DNA of 64,000 bases. Source: Hygrophila difformis. Its lineage: Eukaryota > Streptophyta > Magnoliopsida > Lamiales > Acanthaceae. Positions 36,801 through 45,890 of the stretch are shown piece by piece. The stretch is from contig JAOANR010000014.1 of assembly GCA_030278955.1 (NCBI GenBank), positions 14,944,068 through 15,008,067 of the forward strand. The letters run 5' to 3'. The position numbers and the translations under genes were made by a program. A model generated the notes under the pieces. That model was not told where the DNA came from, made no database searches, and was given only the letters and a program-made list of their open reading frames with translations. The stretch's first letter is position 1, and each line of letters starts with the position of its first letter.

Positions 36801-39800
36801 CTTGCCTATTCCAGGAAGAACAAGGCTGAGGAAGAATTCCAACTATGGGTTTCCGGCTAGGAATTGATAACCCAGTAGCTTCTGTGAAAAAAATAAATGT
36901 TGAGCATATATAAGTAGGATTAAATAAAACAAGTTACCGTCACTACAGATGAATCTAGCCTTTTTCTCCTTTCTAACAAATTATTTTGTTAATAGATTGG
37001 ATAATCTTGTAAGAATTATGCAATATAAACTGTGAGTCAAGTAACTCTCCATTAAACAGTAACATTCGCTGGATAGAGATGCTGGGGAAAGGCTTTCATT
37101 CTTGGGATAAACTCTAGAGAAGAAATAAACAATCAAATTGGGACGTACTTAAGGCCTTACACTTTTAATTGTAAAAAAATTTTGATGAATTACAACATCC
37201 ATAGCGTTATCTGTGTTGTTGTTAAGGAGGGCTGAAATCTGTTAAAAAAAACTTGGTGGAACAAATGCAACTCCCATCTGGCTAAGAACACTAAATTTTT
37301 TATGGATATGACTGCAGGGAGAAGGGACAATCTATATCATTTAGAGAGCTATAAAAAAGGTTTAAAAATAAAAAATAAGAGCGAAAAAAGGATTGGTTTA
37401 AGGGGAATCATATAGAATATAAATAAGGATAACATGGGTTGCCATTAATCCCAATACAAACGTAAGAACATAACAGGAAAACAGTAATTGCAACCTAGAA
37501 AAATTACTAAATGATTAGTAAAATAAATCATATATTGGGTCCAAACATATTTCAACAGTTGTCACGCTTCATGGTACTCACCAGCAAGAGATTCTGCAGA
37601 AAGTTGATACTGGGTCTGCAAAAGTTCTGAATGTTCAGAATCATACTTCAGAACCGACATGAAGCCGTATTCATCACCAACATACCTAGAGTGGAAAGGA
37701 AAAACTGTCATATGCATAAAACCAATCGTAAACCCCCCAATGGGATTTTGCACCATCTAATCAAACACAGATTTCTACCAATATCTTACATAAATGAGGA
37801 GCCACTGATTACAGAGAAAGCAGTTACATTGGATTCCCACTGTAAACTACAATCTATTGACCTCTTGTCCATATTCCAAACCTGAGAGAGATTAAACAAT
37901 TAAACATTTATGCCAAAACTCGAACAATGTGGAGGATTGGTGGAATCAGAAGATAAAGTTATATATTCCTGATGTTAAAAAAATCAAGAGAATTATGCAA
38001 CCTGAATATCATTGTCATATGTAATGCTAACTAAGAAGCCTTGATTCTGCAGAAACTGCAAACACAGTAACAGGAAAATCAGAAGTTGACAATCAGGTAT
38101 GAACAATCAGACAAAGTGAGAGTCATTGTCCAAGTTACTAATGTAACTGGAGAAAGAACATATCATGTTTTTTCATTAATGTGAATCTATCTGCGCATTA
38201 GTTGCTTTATTTTGGAAGAAAAACCATCTGATCAGTAACTTCCCAATCCACATTGCAGTTCATGTACCTAGTACATGAGTCAGTGTAATAAACGGACAGA
38301 ACAGCATTAGCTTTCTTAGCATGCATTAATAATTGTGGCATGTGAGAAATCAAAGTATACAAATCCATTCAAATTACAAATTTGGTCCCATTAGATTTCA
38401 AAATTTTAAAATTGGACCCACTAGATAATCTTGTTTAATTTAAATCCCATTAGATTTGAATCATAGTCAACCACTATGATGTGCAATTTTAGATGCATAG
38501 TTTTTTTAAAAAAAACACATCCCATTAGATTTGCATATATGCTTTATTTTTTTGGGACTAAAATTGCAATAAATTGTCATGATCTTAAAGAATATATGCA
38601 AATTGTTCGACTAAAATTAAACAAGATCTATTGGGACCAAAACTATAATTTTGAAAGCTAATGGGACTAGATTAAAAATTAGAAATTTGGGCATAAAAAT
38701 CCAGTATGAGCTGCTCATAAATATTATAGATCGGAATGATTGTGGATGATGATTGACATGACAGCATTGTTCATATGGTATGAATTATGAAAGGAAACGG
38801 GTACAAAAAACTTCACACCGCATGGCTTTACAATAGAACTTCTTTACCAACATCAAAGCAAGATATTCTTAAGCTAAATGTCCAACTATTACTTTCTTTA
38901 CCAACATCAAATCAAGATATTCTTAAGCTAAATGTCCAACTATTATTTTGATGTAAATTTTTGAACAGCACACTCTCTGTATTTTCTTTTTTTTTTTCTG
39001 AACATCCAAAGGCTAGGAAATGATGGTGGGAGCCCATGCCACACAAATTACAAAGGGGAATAAAAGGGAGGGATAGGGGGCGGTGGGGAATCGAACCTCC
39101 AACCTTCCGTTAGAAGTCGAGGGACTTAACCACTTGGGCTAAGTCCTCATCCCCACACTCTCTGTATTTGAATTACTCTCCAAACTTGTGCAACCTAATT
39201 TTCCTCTTCAGCAAATTACAAAATCATCTTTACACAGAGAACTCAAAAGGAAATGACAATTAAAAAGCGCCTCGGACATAAAATGCAGGCAACAAGACTA
39301 GCACAAGTTGGACAATGTAGTTGTATGAAGTTAAACTCAAAAGGAAGATTTTAAGTGCATTGTGCCAGATGGTAATCAATAGGGACTTAAAAACAGACCT
39401 CCAAATACTTGAAAGGCGACAATTTTGGGGAAATCAGGAGTCCTTCAATATTATCACCCCCAACAATTTTTACCCTACCATCCCTGCAGCACACGAGTTG
39501 GGAACAAACAATGCGAATAAGCACACACAAGTAAAACAAAATTACCAAAAAGGAAGCACAGGAGAACGCTTACAAAGTACCGATGGCCAGCAATCGCTGA
39601 ATCGGATCAAAAGCAAGAATCGACGCCGTGGACGGGATTCCATAGTGTACATTAATCCGAAAATTCAACTCATCCGGAGTCAGCAGCGCCTTCTCCTGAT
39701 GCTGAATTCAGAAAGAAAGGGAGACTTCAAATTCTATTCAATCAAGAGAAGACTAGAGCGGAAGTCAACGTGAAATTGATGAGCCTTTGTGTACCAGATG

Positions 39801-39839
39801 ACGATGAGCAGCCTTGTGAAAGAGGCGCTTGGCGAACAT
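30803..39839 (-). CDS. Tomosyn/Lgl-like WD40 protein with R-SNARE tail, copy A
   Basis: About 23 exons can be traced from ATG 39839, including 39795-39839, 39574-39695, 39399-39483, 37582-37685, 35840-36293, 35034-35378, 33482-33764, 31631-31731, 31479-31529 and 30803-30907. My exon lengths sum to 3204 nt, an open frame of 1067 codons. The N-terminal two thirds are WD40-type repeats ([76 protein letters not shown]). The C-terminus has a synaptobrevin-like coiled coil ([16 protein letters not shown]). This is the plant tomosyn family, regulators of SNARE assembly in exocytosis at the plasma membrane. Relative to copy B, the SNARE exon has lost four codons and a 75-bp acidic exon is missing. 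It may be functionally weakened. Confidence 0.85.
38838..38945. repeat. Tandem duplication of about 54 bp in a tomosyn A intron
   Basis: The phrase TTTACCAACATCAA...CTAAATGTCCAACTATTA occurs twice in a row with only a few differences. It is not seen at this place in copy B. Confidence 0.8.
38985..39153 (-). mobile_element. tRNA-derived SINE in a tomosyn A intron
   Basis: Read on the minus strand, the element starts GGGGATGAGGACTTAGCCC. It carries a pol III box A (TTAGCCCAAGTGG) and box B (GGTTCGATTCC) at tRNA-like spacing, and ends in an A-rich tail. It is flanked by a 16-bp direct repeat CACACTCTCTGTATTT (38969-38984 and 39154-39169). The same intron of copy B has one copy of that sequence near 55164 and no insert. 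Confidence 0.93.
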
Positions 39840-40700
39840 CCCGCAGCTTTCCCCGTTCCTCCTTGGGTTTCGAAAAATGTCGAGCGTTGGAGGTTTAGCA
39901 GTTCTGTAGCTCTGATCTTGATCGTTGTGTTAGTTTGATTTCAGAGGGAGCGTGTGAGAATTGAGAAACCAGACCTGAGACGACCTTTTCAACTTATATA
40001 GCATTATTATTACTTACGTAGCATGTCTTGAGGTCTACGCTATGTGGGGCCCATTTCGCCGTTTTCAAATCCGATTGGTGCGTTTGGTAACAGCGTTCAA
40101 CTCCCCAAACGTCAATCGCTAACCCTGTGGAGGAGATGCTAAACGTCTCAACGGTGAAAATTTCGATCTTGGCCATCGGATTCTAGAAGGGAAGAAAGAA
40201 AGAATTTCGCTACTTGTTCAATCATCGACACAACCTTAATTCTTGGTAACGCCACTCTAATTCCTACATATGTGAAGAATTTGAGGGCGGAGAAACAAGC
40301 TTAATTAATCCCTGTCTCTTTGAAGAACTTGAGAGCCTGAGAAACAATCTTAAATCTGCGAGTAACTCAAAATTGGCGCGAAGAAGACCGAGGAACCAGC
40401 AAAGGATCATACTATTACCTAGAGACGGACTGAAATGGTTGAGCGCGTTTTCCAAAATTTTTCGCTTTTTCTTCACCAGGTATGGGCTATTGGGCTTGCT
40501 ATGTCCCGTTGTAGCCATTCCGGTTTTCCTTCACCAAGTATGGGCCATGGGGCTTGCCATGTCCATTTATACCATTCCAATTTGGGCTATTCATATGGAC
40601 ACTGAATCTTAATATGGGCCTAGACTAGTATAGGCTACGAAAGCCCACTCGCCTTGTGGATTAGGAGTATAAATTTCATATTTGTATTATGCACTTGCAG
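39840..40700. other. Upstream region of tomosyn A and unit 2/unit 3 junction
   Basis: It is non-coding and contains the promoter of tomosyn copy A. The part at 40480-40700 (CTTGCTATGTCC, TTTGGGCTATTCATAT, ACGAAAGCCCACT) is homologous to 58250-58360 downstream of unit 3. The duplicated unit therefore ends at about 40.70 kb and unit 3 begins with AGAGCTATAATTTCA. Confidence 0.6.
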
Positions 40701-40713
40701 AGCTATAATTTCA

Positions 40714-41391
40714 TGGAAAAAAGGTCAATATAGTCCCTTTTTTTTACAAAAAAAATCAAATCAGTCTATTTTTTTTATTTTTTTGCCCAATTGGTCTGCT
40801 ACATATACTAATTACGTCTCAATCGGTCCTCCACCCACTAATTATGTCCTAATTACATATTTTTGGCCAAATCAGCCCTTTTTGTTTTCAAAAATCTAAA
40901 TTAGTTCGTTATTAATTTTGCCCCCTTTCATGCAATCCAATGCACATTTCAAACCACTAATAACTCAAATTTGATATACATAAAAATTCTAAAATTTCGA
41001 TATTTATAAACTACACGACGAGACGAATCTAACAAGATCCTACTTGGCTCATTTTAACTTGTATATCTAGGTCCGTTTAGCCCCCTTTCATGCAGTCAAA
41101 TTTACATTTCGAAATTTTAGAATTTTACGTATATCAAATTTGAGTTATTAGTGGTTTGAAATGTGCATTGGACTGTATGAAAGGGAGCAAAAATTAATAA
41201 CGGACCAATTTAGATTTTTGAAAAAAAAAAGGACTTATTTGGCCAAAAAGATGTAATTAGGACATAATTAGTGGGTGGAGGACCGACTGGAAGGTAATTA
41301 GTATATGTAGCGGACCAATTGAGCCAAAAAATAAAAAACTGACTGATTTGGCTTTTTTGTAAAAAAAAATGACTATATTGGCCTTTTTTCC
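40714..41391. mobile_element. Mutator-like foldback MITE with long inverted arms
   Basis: The ends GGAAAAAAGGTCAATATAGTC and its inverse continue into inverted arms of about 300 bp. For example, CCACCCACTAATTATGTCC occurs on the left and its reverse complement on the right. The element is bounded by a 10-bp duplication TATAATTTCA (40704-40713 and 41392-41401). Unit 2 has a single TATAATTTCA at 16372-16381 and no insert. Long arms and a 9-11 bp duplication fit the Mutator superfamily. Confidence 0.85.
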
Positions 41392-41401
41392 TATAATTTC
41401 A

Positions 41402-42199
41402 CCTTTTCTCGAGGGCCGTCTAATCATTATTGGTGGCCCTCTTTTAAAAAAAAATTAGGCCCTACTTATTATATCTAAAAAGTTAATAAAAAAATTTAAA
41501 TTATTTTGAAAATATAACAATATAATAAATAAATTTAAAACATAAAAAATTTAACCCAAAGTTTGCATTTTTAAAAGGAAATTAAACAATTTTTTATTTA
41601 GAAAGGACAATCTTTCTAATTTCTAGCATTTTTAAAAGTAAATTCATCTACCAAGTCTTCGTATTTTATATTTTACCATAGTCAATGGGCTAATAAATCA
41701 AATAATGGGCTCAAGACATATACCAAATATGTATATAAAAAAGGCCCCAGTTTTATTTTTTACAATGGTCAATGGCTAATAAAGCAAATAATGGTTAATG
41801 GAGTAATAATCCAAACAATAAATTCAAAACATACAATTATATATTTATATATTTAAAAAAAAATTGAAAATGCTGTAGGCCTGCCGGCACTGCTTCTCTG
41901 TTGCACGAAATTTTCACTTTTACAGTTCACCAAAAAAACTTTTCCCTTTAACCGCATTTATTAATTATTTACTGTGAAGATTTTGATTGGTTCGCTCCAT
42001 GAAATCTACAACCCTGATTCTTATCAAATTTCACTAAAATGGCATGACATTACAACAAATTATAGAAGTGCTACTTCCGTTTTTGTGATAGTGCAATAAA
42101 GCACTATTTGCTACTATTTATTGTTCGAGTTTGACTCTAATTTTTATCATAGTTATTATACAAGGAAAAACATAGTTATACCGAACTTATACCGAACTT
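41402..42199. other. Unit 3 upstream spacer with left half of a split MITE
   Basis: There is no gene. The section at about 41890-42060 is homologous to 16395-16545 in unit 2. From about 42072 (CTTCCGTTTTTGTGATAGTGC) a Stowaway-like MITE begins. It is interrupted by the retrogene at 42219 and resumes at about 43274, ending near 43350 (GCACTATCACAAAAATGGAGG). Confidence 0.65.
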
Positions 42200-42218
42200 A
42201 AGTTATTAATGGTTCAAA

Positions 42219-43273
42219 TAAAAAGAAAGATTAGGGCAATACGACTGCCTATCTTTTCAAATCTCCTCTTCCGCCGCATAGCCTTTCTTCTCAGATCTCA
42301 TCTTCCGCTAACCTGATGGCACTACGCTATGCTATTTGCAGGGCAGCTTCCAAGGTAGTACTGGCTGCATTTTCCGCACCCAATCCCTCCTCTGTTTTCC
42401 CACATAACCGAACCTCCGCATTTTTCGTGACCGCCGCCAATGGTAACCTTTTCCAGACGTCAATTCCGTCGATTACCCGCCGCTACTCCTCCAGGCCTAG
42501 TGCAGACGCTTCGCAGGATTCCGAGCAGGTCGAAGAGGTTCCTGCTGGCCTCCCCTTCAAAATTGAAGATAAGCCTGGGGAAGAAAATGTGAATGGCAAT
42601 GATGAGGAAGGACCTGAATTCAGTCATGATCCCTCAATTGTGAGATACTACTCACCAGACACCGCCAGTGACGACGAGCTCAAAAACCTATTCGAGTCGT
42701 GGATGAAGGAACATCGCAAGAAGTACAAGAGCAAGGAGGAGAAGTTATATAGGTTTGAGATCTTCAAGAAAAAGTTGAAGACCATTGATGAGACGAACAA
42801 GGCAAATTTAGGCTATACAGCTGGATTGAACCAATATTCTGACTTGGGTGTTGATGAACTTTGGAAACTGTGTGGACAGTTTTCGATGCGAAGCTATAGG
42901 AAAAGGATGGGAGCTCTCACCCGGGCGTCTATGAAAAAGAAGGGTGCTAGTCACCGGGGTCCATGATAGTTCCATGTTGCACACCTACCAGAAGAAACCA
43001 AAAAATGTTGAGGAGCAACGATCAGGATCCTGAGATATTGAATTACATTCAAGGGTTTGTTGGATTTGATTTAATGCTGTAGTGTTTAACTTATCACTAT
43101 AAATTAAAGGTTTGTTGGATTTGATTTATCACTATAAATTAAAGGTTTTTCATAAATTGTTTGTGCTGAGTTAGAGGGCATTTTGGTCGAAAGTACTTCG
43201 TATTAGGAGTAGGTTTATTTTGTGGTAAAGTAATGAATAAAATGCGCGGGTTAATTATTCAAAAAAAAAAAAA
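42219..43273 (+). mobile_element. Processed retrogene insertion (poly-A tail, 19-bp target duplication)
   Basis: The inserted segment is intron-free. It has a C/T-rich leader, an open frame at 42316-42966, a 3' trailer and an A-run of about 13 bases at 43261-43273. It is flanked by identical 19-bp direct repeats AAGTTATTAATGGTTCAAA (42200-42218 and 43274-43292). These are the marks of LINE-mediated reverse transcription of a spliced mRNA. The target was a Stowaway-like MITE. Confidence 0.92.
42316..42966 (+). CDS. Cathepsin-propeptide inhibitor (I29) domain protein, retrocopy
   Basis: A 216-codon open frame without introns. The first 50-60 residues are basic, with Ala, Ser and Arg and almost no acidic residues (MALRYAICRAASKVVLAAF, then RRYSSRPS), like a mitochondrial presequence. 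After an acidic linker, residues of about 118-190 form an I29 propeptide domain: LFESWMKEHRKKYKSKEEK, RFEIFKKKLKTIDETN (the ERFNIN spacing) and LNQYSDLGVDE. The C1 papain-type protease domain that normally follows is absent, and a basic tail ends the protein. Free I29 domains can inhibit cysteine proteases. That role and the organelle targeting are inferences. The frame is fully open, so the copy is young or still selected. Confidence 0.8.
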   Translation: MALRYAICRAASKVVLAAFSAPNPSSVFPHNRTSAFFVTAANGNLFQTSIPSITRRYSSRPSADASQDSEQVEEVPAGLPFKIEDKPGEENVNGNDEEGPEFSHDPSIVRYYSPDTASDDELKNLFESWMKEHRKKYKSKEEKLYRFEIFKKKLKTIDETNKANLGYTAGLNQYSDLGVDELWKLCGQFSMRSYRKRMGALTRASMKKKGASHRGP

Positions 43274-43359
43274 AAGTTATTAATGGTTCAAAATATGCAT
43301 TGGACTGCGTGTGCATTGGGTGTTTGTTGCACTATCACAAAAATGGAGGAAGTGTTAAA

Positions 43360-43535
43360 AATTGTCATTTTGGGTATTTTTTGTATCTACTGGACTCTAA
43401 TCTCACCTCCAACTGGCCCAGATCAATTTTGGATCTCATGGCCCAAGTGTAACACCTCAACTACCTCATTGTTTGCAACAACCACGATTTTATTGATACC
43501 ATATCCTTAAGAGCAACGATTGTGTCAAGGTTAGC
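43360..43535. pseudogene. Remnant of the deleted SELT locus (unit 3)
   Basis: The stretch at 43360-43495 resembles the SELT2 promoter (27660-27795): CATTTTGGGTA, then TGGCCCAGATCAATTTTGG, then CTACCTCATTGTTT. It then jumps directly into SELT 3'-UTR sequence (GATACCATATCCTTAAGAGCAAC; compare 8940 and 30255). The whole SELT coding region is gone. Further 3'-UTR scraps occur at about 44170-44215 and 44905-45012. Confidence 0.85.
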
Positions 43536-44905
43536 CGGATGGGGCGGCGTTCACATGCGCTCTTTCGCTTGCACCAATGTTCGGAGGCCCTATGCAATGT
43601 AAAATGGGATCACCTAACATGTAGTAGTACCAGTATCCCGGCATGGACAAAAGAACCCATTGACATTTAGTATAAGAGCTGGGCCCGGCATCTGGTGACC
43701 TAGCAAACACCCTAGTGTTGCAACTCCGCGAGTAGATGATGCTCGAGCACCCTGGAGAGCTCGGCAACTCCGAAAGGCCATCCGCGGTTAACAGTCTGCA
43801 AGGCAAGGTAGCTGGAGCAGGGTTATGCCCGGAGGTAGGAGTTGAGCCGAGGCGAACTGAAGTGGATGGAGGAGTCGCGCATTAGTCGATGGGAGTCAGT
43901 AGGACAGCTCCCTATCTAGGCAGCTGGGGCATGCACCAAATGATGTAGTCGACGCACGAGTTTCTCAGCTACCCCACGAGGCCTTAGGGGTGCATAAGGG
44001 GCAACGTAACTGCACACGCACGTGAACATGTGTGGGTTTAAGTGGGAGAGGATGTGAAGGGTCGCCGGGTGGGGTGGCGTTCACATGCGCTCTTTCCCTT
44101 GCACCAACATTCGGAGGGCCTTGAGTAACATAAAATTGGGCCGCCTAGAATGCGGTGGTACCGATATCTCGGAATCATGTAAATTTTTGTTAAAGTTGTA
44201 AATGATTCCAGGTCGCGAGGTGGGGCGATGGTTACATGGGACCGAGCGAGATGCTTACTGATTGTGTATATTGTTGGGACGGGTTATGATGTCCTGCCTA
44301 GCCTCCTCCTTGGCCACCGGGCTTCTATCGGCATTCCACCAACTTGTGTCGAGTGTATGGCGAACTTTTTTTGTTGCCTGTGTCTACCCTTCGTATCAAC
44401 GCTCGGCAAGCTTCCGCTTGACCTCCTGCTACTCCCACCACCCCATAATGATAAGAGCGCTTGGGACGCATCAGCGTTGGCCTCCTGCCTACTCGTCTCC
44501 TCATTGCACAACCGCTTGATTCCAAGTCACCAGGTGGGGCGATGGTCACATGTGCTCTTTCGCTTGCACCAACATACGGAGGGCCCTGGACAATATAAAA
44601 TGGGGTCACCTAGCATCAGTGGTGGATCCATAAATTTTTTTTAGTGGTATCCTAAAAAATGATGAAAGTTGTGTTAGAATTAGGGATAATAGTCATAACA
44701 CAAAAATGATTAAGGAAACCTAGGTTGGAATGAATGATATGGAAAAATAAAAAATAAAAATAAAATAAAAATAAAAATATCTACCTTAGAATAACAATTT
44801 TATAAATTTAAGTCGTGTATCGTGCCACCTGTATTTTATATATGAATTCGCCCCTGCCTAGAATGTGGTGATACTGGTATCTCAACATGGACAAAAGAAC
44901 CCCGA
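43535..44905. repeat. Unclassified GC-richer insertion with a repeated module of about 120-140 bp
   Basis: A module beginning GGTGGGGYG and containing TTCGCTTGCACCAACATWCGG occurs near 43535, 44066 and 44530, with a partial copy at about 44218. It also contains AATRTAAAATGGGRTCACCTA and a tail ending GGACAAAAGAACCC. The tail of the last copy is at 44865-44900, beyond a nested hAT MITE. The intervening 43690-44050 is G+C-richer than its surroundings and resembles no gene I know. It lies within the deleted SELT 3' region and is absent from units 1 and 2. Confidence 0.6.
44617..44856. mobile_element. hAT-type MITE nested in the unit 3 repeat
   Basis: The element starts CAGTGGTGGATCC and ends GAATTCGCCCCTG. 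It is flanked by near-identical octamers CCTAGCAT (44609-44616) and CCTAGAAT (44857-44864). Removing it restores the order of the repeat module seen at 43605-43655. Its ends resemble those of the hAT MITE in SELT2 intron 2. Confidence 0.8.
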
Positions 44906-45012
44906 GATACACGGGTAGTCATACAATTACCACATTTATTTGGCATCCCCGCGTGCTACCAGAGGATCAAATACAGTAAATTTGTTTCTTGCCGTGGGGG
45001 AGACCGATCATA

Positions 45013-45291
45013 CTTCCTCCATATTGAAATGTTTATTACATACCCACTTTATTGAAATGTTTATTATATACCCACTTTTTACACAAATCAATGCACATTT
45101 TTTACCATTAATAACTCAAGTTTGTTACAAGTAAAAATTCTATAAGTTCAATATTTAAAAACTACACGACGAGACGAATCTAACAAGATCTGACTATATT
45201 TTAACTTGTATAGCTATGATAAAACTTTAAGCAATGTCTGTGTGTGAATTGTACCACCTAACCAAAAGTAAAAAAACATACGAGGAGGTAG
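45013..45291. mobile_element. Stowaway-like MITE
   Basis: The 279-bp insert starts CTTCCTCCATATTG and ends ACGAGGAGGTAG between TA dinucleotides. It carries the family phrase GACGAATCTAACAAGATC. Unit 2 has the uninterrupted sequence CATACTTCTTTTCTC near 30448, so the insertion is specific to unit 3. Confidence 0.85.
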
Positions 45292-45890
45292 TATTTCTTT
45301 TCTCAATTTTGTATTGAATAATAATTTGAGTGTGTTTATTTTAACCTTGAGATTTTGAACTACGATCAAATATGGGGTAAGGAAGAAAAAAAAAACTCGT
45401 GTACAGGTATTAATTCCATTTAAAACACGCTTACATAGCTGAAAATAATGTTGTAGTGGGATTACAATGGCATACTCAAATTCTTCTGTACTGCCACAAG
45501 ACAAGAGCCACCCCTAAAACAACTGACAAGAGTTGTCAATAGAAAGTGCCCCATCCAATAAAGAGATTCTCAGAAAGGGTGTCTAAACAATACAACCTGA
45601 ATAATTACATGTCTTGATAAAGTGGCGCCAATGTCTTATCTTCGGTCTTCAATCCGCTAGCAGAAACACAGAGTGTCTCCTTCTCCTCTAGTTTTTAAAG
45701 TGGCGTGCAAACATCCAATGAGCTCTGTAGGGCTTTAACCATGAAAACTAGTCGTAGAAGTATAATTTATGGACAATATGTGCTGCAGCCTCCTTACCAA
45801 TTTCTTCTTACAGAACTTGTCTCTCAAATAAACAAGCATAATATCTTGAAGGCAATTTGGGAGTGGTGCAGTTGCTTCCATGTGCTATTT

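Noticed and set aside
38350..38690. Possible second foldback MITE (GGTCCCATTAG ... CTAATGGGACTAG)
   Set aside because: The inverted arms are short and imperfect and I could not find a convincing target duplication, so I did not annotate it as an element.
39062..39153. Possible minus-strand tRNA gene in a tomosyn A intron
   Set aside because: The box A and box B are tRNA-like, but the acceptor stem does not close and the unit has a long extra body, A-rich tail and 16-bp duplication. It is a SINE.
44228..44644. 138-codon plus-strand frame in unit 3
   Set aside because: It runs across two unrelated pieces of the repeat block and ends inside a hAT MITE; no recognisable domain.
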